IMG/VR virus record: IMGVR_UViG_3300011013_000104
Coordinates: 1 to 23,084 of that record
DNA from: a virus
Length of the DNA: 23,084 nt
Direction: 5' to 3' (one strand)
Every line of letters starts with the position of its first letter. Positions within the stretch are counted from its first letter, which is position 1. The notes beneath the pieces were generated by a model that searched no databases, was not told the origin of the DNA, and worked only from the letters and a program-made list of their open reading frames with translations. The translations under genes and the position numbers were made by a program. Below are positions 7,631-14,936 of this stretch, piece by piece.

Positions 7631-8569
7631 TACAACAGTTTGATTTAAAGCTTCAAACTTCAGTCTAGCAACGTAGGTGCCAGTCATTGCCCCTAAACTT
7701 CCGTCCAACAATCTTGGATGGGTCTTCAATAGGTTTGTATCAAAATTAAATATAACCGTATTTTCAGAAGTTACGTCTATTAACCCAGAGGTTTCCGTGT
7801 AACCGGAAACTTCCACCCTCGCACCAAGGTTTCTATCTACATTCTTTTTGTAGATCTCGATCATTGGGTTAGTGACCAGAGATTGTTTGAACAAGTTCAC
7901 TATTGACCGGTCTATATTTACATTCTCGATTGTGAACTCATTAGTGAACTTAAGATCAACTTTTGAACCTAAAACTACAAAGTTGTTATCCAACCTAGTA
8001 GCTACTCTGAACAGTAAGGGCTCAGTTACACCGAAGAATCTGTCTTCAGTTAAAGTAAACTCATTTACAATTGTGTCGAGATCCGACCCCGCGACCCTCT
8101 CAACAGTCCAAACATCAATATAATCCCCTGTTGATGAGACAGTGTTATACACCCTCGTTAAAACATCGGGAACTGCGGAAAGGTTAAACTGACCACTTGG
8201 GGTAAGTGTGGGGGAGTTCAGAACTACAGCAAATTTACCTTGAGAAAGCCTATAGATCCCCGATGCATCATCAATATTGTAGTTTGTGGGGTTAAAAGCT
8301 TCCTCAATAGTTGCGCCCGTCTTCACTATTGCTGCACTATTCGAAAAGTGCATCATTATATTCCCCGACGCTGTGGACCTTAACTCTCCATCCGAATTTA
8401 TTACGGAGTTTGGACTTTGATTATCTGAAGCCGCAAAAATGGAGACGCCACTGACAGCATAGGGGTCAGTATACTGACCATCATTAATAAAGTATAAAAG
8501 TAAAGCTGTTGGGCCTAGAACTGTGGGTCTCTCAAATCTAGTGGTTACGGGATTGCCATTGATTTTCAT
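7601..8569 (-). CDS. Beta-rich virion protein of unknown function
   Basis: A 322-residue protein dominated by alternating strands and Thr/Ser/Asn/Val residues, with no Cys and no membrane segment. Examples are DYIDVWTVERVAGSDLDTI, EPLLFRVATRLDNNF and a C-terminal GTYVARLKFEALN segment. This composition is typical of phage decoration, collar or fibre-adaptor proteins, but I do not recognise the family. ATG at 8569 has GGAAGA nine bases upstream. Its first 32 bases overlap the end of the chaperone's -1 frame, which suggests coupled translation. It is co-directional with the hub chaperone, so a tail or neck structural role is likely. Confidence 0.7.
   Translation of the reverse strand: MKINGNPVTTRFERPTVLGPTALLLYFINDGQYTDPYAVSGVSIFAASDNQSPNSVINSDGELRSTASGNIMMHFSNSAAIVKTGATIEEAFNPTNYNIDDASGIYRLSQGKFAVVLNSPTLTPSGQFNLSAVPDVLTRVYNTVSSTGDYIDVWTVERVAGSDLDTIVNEFTLTEDRFFGVTEPLLFRVATRLDNNFVVLGSKVDLKFTNEFTIENVNIDRSIVNLFKQSLVTNPMIEIYKKNVDRNLGARVEVSGYTETSGLIDVTSENTVIFNFDTNLLKTHPRLLDGSLGAMTGTYVARLKFEALNQTVVSNEFAFLIR
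7606..7633. terminator. 8-bp inverted repeat at the convergent primase/structural gene ends
   Basis: GTATCAAA and TTTGATAC form a perfect eight-pair stem around a 12-base loop. It sits inside the 30-base overlap of the plus-strand primase end and the minus-strand structural gene end. The stem is AT-rich and no U-tract follows it on either strand. The position suits a bidirectional transcript end or an RNA 3'-stability hairpin, but termination is not shown by sequence alone. Confidence 0.3.
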
Positions 8570-8741
8570 TTTGAAGATCTTCCATTCTTTTCATATCTTC
8601 CGCATAGAATTTCAAGAAAGACATCCTTTCTTGCTTTTTCATTCTTTTAACGTCAGAATATGAAAAGCCAACTTTATGTATTAATATGTAGGCTTGATAA
8701 AGAAGTTCATCCAGGGATAAAGACTCTATCAGCTCACTGAA
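8538..8741 (-). CDS. -1 frame extension of the hub chaperone (67 codons, probable frameshift product)
   Basis: After the slippery heptamer, the -1 frame reads FSELIESLSLDELLYQAYIL and continues through SYSDVKRMKKQERMSFLKFY to QSRNH and a TAG at 8540-8538. It is a compact, helical, charged domain. The pattern around residues 33-48, 'SY.DV..M...ER..FL', resembles the second-frame helices of tail assembly chaperones. It has no ATG, GTG or TTG between its in-frame upstream TGA and the internal ATG at about 8645, which would leave only about 35 codons. Translation therefore probably enters from the 248th codon of the gp26-like frame, giving a 315-residue fusion. Alternatives are a CTG or ATA start with coupling to the upstream stop, or a homopolymer sequencing error that artificially splits one gene. 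Confidence 0.6.
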   Translation of the reverse strand, partial: FSELIESLSLDELLYQAYILIHKVGFSYSDVKRMKKQERMSFLKFYAEDMKRMEDLQNENQWQSRNH

Positions 8742-9484
8742 AAAAAATCAGCACCAAATGGGATCTGCATCATAGTAGTTTCGCCGCAAGACGGACATTC
8801 GAACAGAAACCTGGGGTCAATACCAAATTCATTTAAAGAGATTTCTTTAGCAAGAGTCTTTAAATCCCTAATATGCATTCTCTTTAAAGCCTTTGAAATA
8901 AACACAGGATCCTCATTGCCGTCCAGGGATACAACAAATCTGTACAAGTTGTTACTCGCTAACTCTATGTCTTCAATGAAAGACTCCTCATGAACCCTAG
9001 GGAACCGAACTTTAGCCTCCACTTTAAGCATCGGGAGATCGACTAGTCTAGGGTCCTCTAGGGACTCAGGAACGTATCTCACATTCAGGTGGTCCCCTAT
9101 ATCCAAAGTAGATTTAATCTCTGTGCTACAGGCGGGGCACGCTATGTCAAAGTCATATTCCGATCCATAGGAAGCTTCCCTAACCTTTGTTAAAAGATAA
9201 AACTTATCCATTAACACCAAGTCATGTATATCCACACCCTCAACGCACTTCTCTAAAAGCTTATTAATTATGGAACTTCCTTTGCCTTTAGAATTTAAAA
9301 TCTTCTCTTCTTCATAAAAAGAAAGCGGAGATACTGTTACTTTGGAAACATCCTTATAGAATTTTCCTCTAGAAGGTAAATCAACTTCAATATCCTCGTC
9401 TTTGGGCATACTAGAAAATAAAGCCTCCAAAGCTTTATCCCTTGCCGCTCCCACATCCTTACCCATCCCCTTAAGTTCGCTCAT
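8729..9484 (-). CDS. 26: Baseplate hub assembly chaperone, zinc-knuckle type (gp26-like)
   Basis: A 251-residue protein. The N-terminal half has the T4 baseplate-chaperone signature: VDLPSRGKFYKD at about residues 34-45, then VTVSPLSFYEEEKIL. Two paired-cysteine knuckles, CPAC (Cys116, Cys119) and CPSC (Cys230, Cys233), probably bind one zinc. T4 gp26 acts with gp51 and other factors to assemble the central baseplate hub; it is an assembly factor and not an enzyme. The start has a good ribosome site (AGGA, seven bases upstream). The zero-frame protein ends three codons after the slippery run (SVS then TGA). It lies next to the UvsW gene, transcribed away from it, with 38 bases between the start codons. 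The gene symbol is given by family resemblance. Confidence 0.75.
   Translation of the reverse strand: MSELKGMGKDVGAARDKALEALFSSMPKDEDIEVDLPSRGKFYKDVSKVTVSPLSFYEEEKILNSKGKGSSIINKLLEKCVEGVDIHDLVLMDKFYLLTKVREASYGSEYDFDIACPACSTEIKSTLDIGDHLNVRYVPESLEDPRLVDLPMLKVEAKVRFPRVHEESFIEDIELASNNLYRFVVSLDGNEDPVFISKALKRMHIRDLKTLAKEISLNEFGIDPRFLFECPSCGETTMMQIPFGADFFSVS
8741..8747 (-). promoter_or_regulatory. Programmed -1 ribosomal frameshift site, U UUU UUU
   Basis: On the minus strand the run is eight T. In the zero frame it reads GAT TTT TTT TCA, so the heptamer T TTT TTT is an ideal X XXY YYZ slippery site with both tandem codons UUU. The zero-frame stop is 9 bases further on, while the -1 frame stays open for 67 codons. 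I see no strong pseudoknot directly downstream. The call rests on heptamer phase, frame layout and the chaperone context. Confidence 0.6.
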
Positions 9485-9489
9485 AAATA
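9482..9489 (+). promoter_or_regulatory. Possible late promoter box variant (CATAAATA) before UvsW
   Basis: The plus strand reads CATAAATA, one base off the T4 late box, 33 bases before the UvsW ATG. In T4, uvsW is a late gene. The box overlaps the start codon of the oppositely oriented hub chaperone, so its sequence is partly explained by coding (ATG then AGC on the other strand). Confidence 0.3.
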
Positions 9490-9522
9490 AGTCCTATTAT
9501 ATGTTATAAGGTATTATAGTCT

Positions 9523-10923
9523 ATGAAAATAACAGTGGGGTGTTTAACTTCCTACCTGGAAACCGATAACCCTAAAATACTAGGAGGGTTAAGGGATAAG
9601 TATGCTTTCCCTATACCGGGACATCAATATGCCCCCTCTTACCGATCTCGAAGATGGGATGGTAAAAAAAGATATTTTGGCCTCAACGGTAAGTTCAGAA
9701 CTGGAATATTAAGCAGAATATTAAAGGACTTGGAAACAATTGGAGTAGATCTTGAAAAAGATTTAGAAATAAAGTATAAGGATCCTCCCCCTTTAGATGT
9801 TCCAGTAAAAGAGATACCTGGATTCAAGTATAGAGATTATCAAAAAGATGCAATAGATTATTGTCTCAAAAAGAGAAATGCAATCGTGGATTCTCCTACT
9901 GGATCTGGGAAAACTCTTATCATGGCGGGAGTTGTAGCGTCAATGCTTTCTAACATCCCCGAAACAGTATGCGTAATATTGTTTAGAGAGAAAGGAATCC
10001 TTAATCAAACATTAAAATTCTTTCAAAAATGTGGTATTCCCAATCTAGGGTTTAACTCTGGGGACGGGTATCAGCACGGGAACATAATGTTATCCACAGT
10101 CCAAAGCATAGAGAAGATCCTGGATACCCATCTAGAAGAAGCAGAAATCCTAATGGTAGACGAAGCACATCAGTTCTGTAAGGGAGAAACTACCATTGCC
10201 GCTATAGAAAGCTTCCCTAACGCTATGTATAGGCTAGCTTTTACTGCAACACCTCCTAGGGAAAATGCTAAGGATATAAACGCTAGAATGGTTTTGGAGG
10301 GGGCATTTGGTCCTGTATACACAACTAGGACTGCTGAAGAACTCGTGGAGGATGGAAGTTTAGCTAAACCCATAATTCAAATCGTAGATAACCCTCCAGT
10401 ATCCTCAGTAGAGGAAGGACTTAGTTACCAAGAGATTTATGAAGAATATATCGTAAACTGCGATACTAGGAATGATAAAATAAAGGATATTGTAACTAAA
10501 GTGTATCAAAACAATCCCAACGCAAAAATACTAATACTGGTTAAGAACCTTCTCCATATTGAAAATTTACAATCAAGAATAAGAAATTGCTACACTATAG
10601 AAGGAAAAGACGAAATCGGAAGTAGATATGAAGTTATTAGAGATTTCGTGGACAACAAAAAGCCAGCAACTATTATTGGTACGAACGTCATGCAAACCGG
10701 GATTAGCATTAATGAGATAACCCACATGATAAATGCAAGAGGGTTGTCAGGAGAAGTTCCTACCCTGCAAGGTCTGGGTCGTGGTATTAGGAAGTCTGAG
10801 GGAAAGGATAAAATGTATTTTTACGATTTCTACGACCGAATCCCCTACTTAGAGGGACATTCTAAAGCTAGGATAAGGCACTACAAAAGATTAAAATTTG
10901 AGGTAAACAATGTCAAACTCTGA
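9523..10923 (+). CDS. uvsW: UvsW-like superfamily 2 DNA/RNA helicase
   Basis: A 466-residue protein with a complete helicase superfamily 2 motif series: Walker A SPTGSGKT (124-131), DEAH (213-216), TATP (241-244), TNVMQTGISI (about 387-396) and the arginine-finger motif QGLGRGIRK (416-424). The first 90 residues (MKITVGCLTSYLE, RSRRWDGKKRYF) match the small N-terminal domain of T4 UvsW, whose full length is 502. In T4 the enzyme unwinds R-loops and recombination intermediates and shuts off origin-dependent replication late in infection. AAGG lies 12 bases before the ATG, which is a little far. It overlaps the next plus-strand gene by 14 bases, so the two are probably co-translated. Confidence 0.92.
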   Translation: MKITVGCLTSYLETDNPKILGGLRDKYAFPIPGHQYAPSYRSRRWDGKKRYFGLNGKFRTGILSRILKDLETIGVDLEKDLEIKYKDPPPLDVPVKEIPGFKYRDYQKDAIDYCLKKRNAIVDSPTGSGKTLIMAGVVASMLSNIPETVCVILFREKGILNQTLKFFQKCGIPNLGFNSGDGYQHGNIMLSTVQSIEKILDTHLEEAEILMVDEAHQFCKGETTIAAIESFPNAMYRLAFTATPPRENAKDINARMVLEGAFGPVYTTRTAEELVEDGSLAKPIIQIVDNPPVSSVEEGLSYQEIYEEYIVNCDTRNDKIKDIVTKVYQNNPNAKILILVKNLLHIENLQSRIRNCYTIEGKDEIGSRYEVIRDFVDNKKPATIIGTNVMQTGISINEITHMINARGLSGEVPTLQGLGRGIRKSEGKDKMYFYDFYDRIPYLEGHSKARIRHYKRLKFEVNNVKL

Positions 10924-11155
10924 AATTATAACAAAAGAAGCCCAAGTGGATACAATTAATAAAATCACAAAAGATCAGCTGAACATGATTGATGCCTGTG
11001 TAGACTCTCTAACCACAATGAAAAAAGAGGCTAAAATCACAGAAAGGACTCTCAGAGATCTTACAAGCACTCTTAGAGAGCTAGACTCACTTAGAGAGCT
11101 TTTCTATACTAGAATCTTTAACTCTCTAAAAAGAGGAGATATGATTCTGGATTAG
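10910..11155 (+). CDS. Small coiled-coil-like protein downstream of UvsW
   Basis: An 81-residue protein, predicted helical, with heptad-like Leu/Ile spacing across about residues 40-72 (TERTLRDLTSTLRELDSL). No domain is recognised. A clear ribosome site, GAGG, lies six bases before the ATG and inside the end of uvsW, and the two genes overlap by 14 bases. T4 also has a small gene directly after uvsW, but I cannot show homology. Its stop codon overlaps the stop of the convergent fibre-like gene by two bases. Confidence 0.75.
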   Translation: MSNSEIITKEAQVDTINKITKDQLNMIDACVDSLTTMKKEAKITERTLRDLTSTLRELDSLRELFYTRIFNSLKRGDMILD

Positions 11156-13029
11156 ACTCCGTCTGGAATCTGGTAAATTTCAATAGAGTCCAAAGTGCAA
11201 TTAGCAGTTTCAATACTAGTTACCCACTGAACCTGGAAGTCCACTACAATATCGCTTGTCGTAGACTCCGTAGCAGATCCCCACATCATACCATCTTTGT
11301 AAGTGCTTCCCATATTGCCATATCCGGCAGTCGCTGCTGTCGAGGTCCCAGATTTGAATTTATAGAAAATCTTCTCGGCGGAAGATCCAGTTTTAATAAT
11401 ATCAATGTCGGCTCGCCAACTGTATTCATTTGAATTATTTTGGTAAGTAGTTCCAGATTGAAGCTTTACAGCACCGTTTAAAGCAATGGCAGTATTAAAT
11501 GTTTGATTACCCCCAGAATTTTGAGTAAGCCTTCCAAGCATGTTTATTCTTACATCCTTGTTAGTTAAGAGTCCTGCCGGAATTCTGTAGCTATACAAAC
11601 TATTAAGTGTTGTATTTTCTGCCCCCGAACTCACAGATCCACCTCTCGCCCTGTGAATTAGCATTGGAGTCTTTTCTATCGCTGACACGACAAGACCCGC
11701 AGCACCATTATCTATATTAAACGAATCCGTAGTAGCGTTCCATCTGACAAAAGCCCCATCTTCTATTGAATCATTTGTGAAGTTGTATGACTCAAAATCT
11801 TTGTTGGAAGAGACATACATATACTGAGAAACGAAATCCGTAGACGATGTTCCTGAGGCATAAAGCCAAGTCCCTGAAGGTATACCACCTTTCCCCGTCC
11901 CCTCTTTTAAAGATACATATTTACTAAAATCTAAAATCTTAGTAGTGCCTGGGGCACCAGGACAGCTTGCGGCTCCGGTCGCACCGGGAAGGGAAGGATC
12001 ACAATCGTAACTATAAGTCGTTGCCATCCCCTGAACTATGGTTCCTATAAATTTTCCTCGGTTTGCATCCCACGTAACAAGAGTTCCATCAGTTGCAGTT
12101 ACACTTTCCCCGGATACGTCACGTAGCGTTTGAAGCTGACCGTGCTCGGCTACGACAGCAGATACTGGGGTTCCCGAAGGGCCTATAGATCCCCCTACGT
12201 CAGTAAAATACAATACTGTGCCAGATACTCCTGAAACACTTGAAGCCGCACTTGCATTGGTAGTCGTGACAACAGAACGTGCAGCTATGTCACCATCTAA
12301 AAAACTATCAACTGATGTAGAAATATCTATAAGTGAAGGAGTACCATCAGATGCAAGTTTAATAAGGCCGGGACCTGCTTGGGACGTTAATTGCTTGGAG
12401 GCATTAGTTTTAACAATCTGATTTGCCGTGAGACCTTCTACTATCGCATTTTGAAAAGTTTGAGTACCAGTTGAAAAAGTATTAGCAGCACTGACTGAGG
12501 CATAACCAAGCTCGGCGCGACTCAAGGCAACCCAAGCACTCTCACCAGCCGCATAACCAAGGACATCGACAGCGGCAGGGCTGGGTGGGACAGGGATTCC
12601 CGCCTGAGCTATAGTGGAAGGTGCCCAACAAGTTCCACTCCAAGCTAATACTTCTCCGTCAGATGGATTTTGAAACGCTCCCGAATCTTTACTTATGCAC
12701 GTATCGGTAGCATCACTTACGGAGGTACTACCTCCTGCACCACCCCCGACAAGAAGTGAGGAAGGTGCCCAACAGGTGCCACTCCATACTAAAGCTTTCC
12801 CTGTAGTTGGAAGATGAAAACTCCCAGGAGCGGATTGAATGCACGTATCCGGTAACCCACTTAAAGTAGGATTCGTTGCATCGGGAAGATTTTGATACGT
12901 AGTGGCACTTATAGTAACCGAGCTAAGGTTCGTCAAGGTTACTGAGCTTAATTCAACAAAGGCTTTTGCTTGATTCCTAGCGTCATATCCTATGCCTAAT
13001 GGGGATCCACTTGTAACGTAATGAGACAT
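11152..13029 (-). CDS. Fibre-like virion protein with duplicated Cys-pair motif
   Basis: A 625-residue protein rich in Ser, Thr, Gly and Ala, typical of phage fibres and capsid or tail spikes. Residues 61-91 and 109-139 are near-copies of one motif (DTCI, then SGTCWAPS) resembling the 'DG.vL.W....W.ps' repeats found in T4-like marine phage fibre proteins. Here each copy has two Cys residues, perhaps a disulfide or a metal site. A second Cys-containing, Pro/Gly-rich stretch lies near residues 340-365 (YDCDPSLPGATGAASCPGAPG-like). The last 150 residues are strand-rich and may be the receptor-facing head. The ATG is preceded by AGG at six bases, and 13 bases separate it from the acidic-tail gene. 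The function in adhesion or decoration is inferred. Confidence 0.7.
   Translation of the reverse strand: MSHYVTSGSPLGIGYDARNQAKAFVELSSVTLTNLSSVTISATTYQNLPDATNPTLSGLPDTCIQSAPGSFHLPTTGKALVWSGTCWAPSSLLVGGGAGGSTSVSDATDTCISKDSGAFQNPSDGEVLAWSGTCWAPSTIAQAGIPVPPSPAAVDVLGYAAGESAWVALSRAELGYASVSAANTFSTGTQTFQNAIVEGLTANQIVKTNASKQLTSQAGPGLIKLASDGTPSLIDISTSVDSFLDGDIAARSVVTTTNASAASSVSGVSGTVLYFTDVGGSIGPSGTPVSAVVAEHGQLQTLRDVSGESVTATDGTLVTWDANRGKFIGTIVQGMATTYSYDCDPSLPGATGAASCPGAPGTTKILDFSKYVSLKEGTGKGGIPSGTWLYASGTSSTDFVSQYMYVSSNKDFESYNFTNDSIEDGAFVRWNATTDSFNIDNGAAGLVVSAIEKTPMLIHRARGGSVSSGAENTTLNSLYSYRIPAGLLTNKDVRINMLGRLTQNSGGNQTFNTAIALNGAVKLQSGTTYQNNSNEYSWRADIDIIKTGSSAEKIFYKFKSGTSTAATAGYGNMGSTYKDGMMWGSATESTTSDIVVDFQVQWVTSIETANCTLDSIEIYQIPDGV
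12613..12849 (-). repeat. Two copies of a 31-residue Cys/Trp motif in the fibre-like protein
   Basis: Copy 1 (12849-12757) and copy 2 (12705-12613) encode DTCI...GKALVWSGTCWAPSS and DTCI...GEVLAWSGTCWAPST, 48 residues apart. The match is clear in protein and partial in DNA. Both cysteines, both tryptophans and the TCWAPS ending are kept, pointing to selection for structure. Confidence 0.8.
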
Positions 13030-13042
13030 AGGTTACCTACTT

Positions 13043-14875
13043 TTACCGCTTGTATCTCTCTGGGTCTTCGTCTTCCTCTTCGTCGTCTTCCTCTTCATCC
13101 TCGTCATCGAGGTAGTCTTCTTCTTCATCCTCTAATTCTTCTTCCTCTCCCTCAGTGCTTAACCCCGCTAGGAGATCCTCCATTTTTGCTAGAAGGGCTG
13201 TGAGATCATCCTGATCTATCTCTTCTGGCTCTCCTTCCTCTGCTGGGAGGTCTTCGTCGTCGGATTCTTCGTCGGGAAGCATATCCTCTGGTGCTTCTTC
13301 ACCGTCCATTTGAGCATCCTCTTCCTCTTGGGCGACTTCATCCTGAACCTCGTCGGCTGCCGCTTCTGCATCCATTGCAGAGACTTCTGAGTCACTGTCC
13401 ATAGGATCGGGGGAGCCTAATGGGTCCTGGGGCTCCTCTTCGTAAGCTGCCTCAGGGGCTTCTTCGGGTGGCATTTCGTCAGGGGAGGGTTCGGGCATCA
13501 TTCCTTCCTCAGGTGATCCCATTGCTCCTTCCATATCCTCCTGATGGGTCTCGGCAGTATCGGCTACCTTCGCTACAGCAGGGACTAGCATCTTTAAGAC
13601 CTGACCAATCTTACCTAAATCGTCAGCTACCTTGTTGAAATCCATATAATCCATTAAACTTGCTTCATTAAGAGATTGAGCACCTCCTGCCTCAATAAAC
13701 AACTCAGACAAGAAATCAGCAAGATCAATAGCTTCTGACCCATTCTTTAAAGCTAATGAATTAGCAAACTCTACTAAAGTCTTCCTAACAATTGAGTTCT
13801 TCGGGGCCTGCTTGGCGATAGCCAGCATTATCTCCGATTCCGTCACAAGAAGGGTTTTGAATGTGGGAACCTCACTAAGCTTCCGAACATCAATACCGTA
13901 TTTTTCGTTAAGAATACTTAGGACATACTTCTTAACCGGCTTCTTCATTTCATAGATTAGACCGGCAAAGGCAGCAACATCAGTATGCTTAATCTTAACT
14001 TCGTTCATGGACAACGAGTTACGAAGAAGGTTAGTAAGTTGCTTCTTTGTTGATAAAGCGAAATAGGGGACCTTGGTTACTATGGTAGCAACTTGCTGCC
14101 GGATCTTACCTTCTCCACTTTCGTAGACCATTGAAGCTAAGTCTAGGATGTCTGGGTTATCCACCCAGATCGTGTCAAAGTTTTCCTTGGCCTCTAGAAG
14201 CTCCTTTTGTATTAGCTCCTTACGGCACAAATGTTCATAAAGACTTGTCCTACCAGTGGTTTGGACCTTGAATTCCTTATCCTCACTAAGCTGCTTGATG
14301 GTTACCTTGGGCAAATCAAAAGAGGTCGAAACCAGGGTTGCCAGCTTCATCCCATTTCTAATACTTGCCATCCCAAGGATGTCCTTATTCTCCTTCAAAA
14401 GATCCACAATCTGATCCTTTATCTCGTTAACCCGGATAAACTCATCCGATGAGACAATCTTAGTCTGATTCCCAAACCTTTCGGTCTTCTCATGTAAACG
14501 AGTCTTAATTCTTTCGTAGGCAAGTTTAGTTTCAAACATCGAGATTATTTGATCAAACGAGCCTTCGGCTTGTTGGTAGTCGTCTTCCAGGAGATTAGAC
14601 AGCATACTCATTACCTTCTTATCCGTAAGGGACTCATATGCTTTCCTATCCTCTAAAATTGAGCTATCCTCAACAACAATTTTAGACAGCTTTAGAGTTG
14701 GCTTAAATGAATACTTTCCGCTAATTACGGATCCACTTTCAGTCAAATAGGTAGCAACACCATCTTCAACATAGAATAGTTCTACATTTTCCCTTAGAGT
14801 ACGAGCCAAATAATCCCCGATCTTGATCAGGTTACTAAACTCTTTACCACGATATTCAATTAAGTTAGTTAACAT
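13043..14875 (-). CDS. Structural protein with long acidic C-terminal tail (possible prohead core/scaffold)
   Basis: A 610-residue protein in two parts. Residues 1-440 are a mostly helical soluble domain with one Cys. Residues about 441-606 are an extreme Asp/Glu-rich region with Pro and Met, interrupted by one amphipathic helix (about 556-572, DDLTALLAKMEDLLAGL) and ending in the basic RYKR. Polyacidic tails occur in prohead core and scaffold proteins, and the gene sits directly after the portal, where T4-like genomes carry head-assembly genes (67, 68, 21, 22). Sequence homology to those was not recognised. The start is the first ATG in the frame; no strong ribosome site is seen. The C-rich, repetitive DNA of the tail is simply the opposite strand of GAN codons. 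Confidence 0.65.
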   Translation of the reverse strand: MLTNLIEYRGKEFSNLIKIGDYLARTLRENVELFYVEDGVATYLTESGSVISGKYSFKPTLKLSKIVVEDSSILEDRKAYESLTDKKVMSMLSNLLEDDYQQAEGSFDQIISMFETKLAYERIKTRLHEKTERFGNQTKIVSSDEFIRVNEIKDQIVDLLKENKDILGMASIRNGMKLATLVSTSFDLPKVTIKQLSEDKEFKVQTTGRTSLYEHLCRKELIQKELLEAKENFDTIWVDNPDILDLASMVYESGEGKIRQQVATIVTKVPYFALSTKKQLTNLLRNSLSMNEVKIKHTDVAAFAGLIYEMKKPVKKYVLSILNEKYGIDVRKLSEVPTFKTLLVTESEIMLAIAKQAPKNSIVRKTLVEFANSLALKNGSEAIDLADFLSELFIEAGGAQSLNEASLMDYMDFNKVADDLGKIGQVLKMLVPAVAKVADTAETHQEDMEGAMGSPEEGMMPEPSPDEMPPEEAPEAAYEEEPQDPLGSPDPMDSDSEVSAMDAEAAADEVQDEVAQEEEDAQMDGEEAPEDMLPDEESDDEDLPAEEGEPEEIDQDDLTALLAKMEDLLAGLSTEGEEEELEDEEEDYLDDEDEEEDDEEEDEDPERYKR

Positions 14876-14936
14876 GACTAATATACTTTATCAAAATTAT
14901 TTAGACCACTATTAGTAGGCATCTTTATTAAAATGG

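Noticed and set aside
11143-11170. GATTC...GAATC and AGAC/GTCT pairing at the uvsW-side/fibre convergent stop codons as a terminator
   Set aside because: The stems are four to five pairs, interrupted, and partly set by overlapping coding ends; too weak to list.
13021-13203. Plus-strand open frames in the CTTC-rich DNA opposite the acidic tail, and the DNA itself as a simple repeat
   Set aside because: The low complexity is fully explained by Asp/Glu codons of the minus-strand protein; the shadow frames are Leu/Pro/Arg-rich artefacts.
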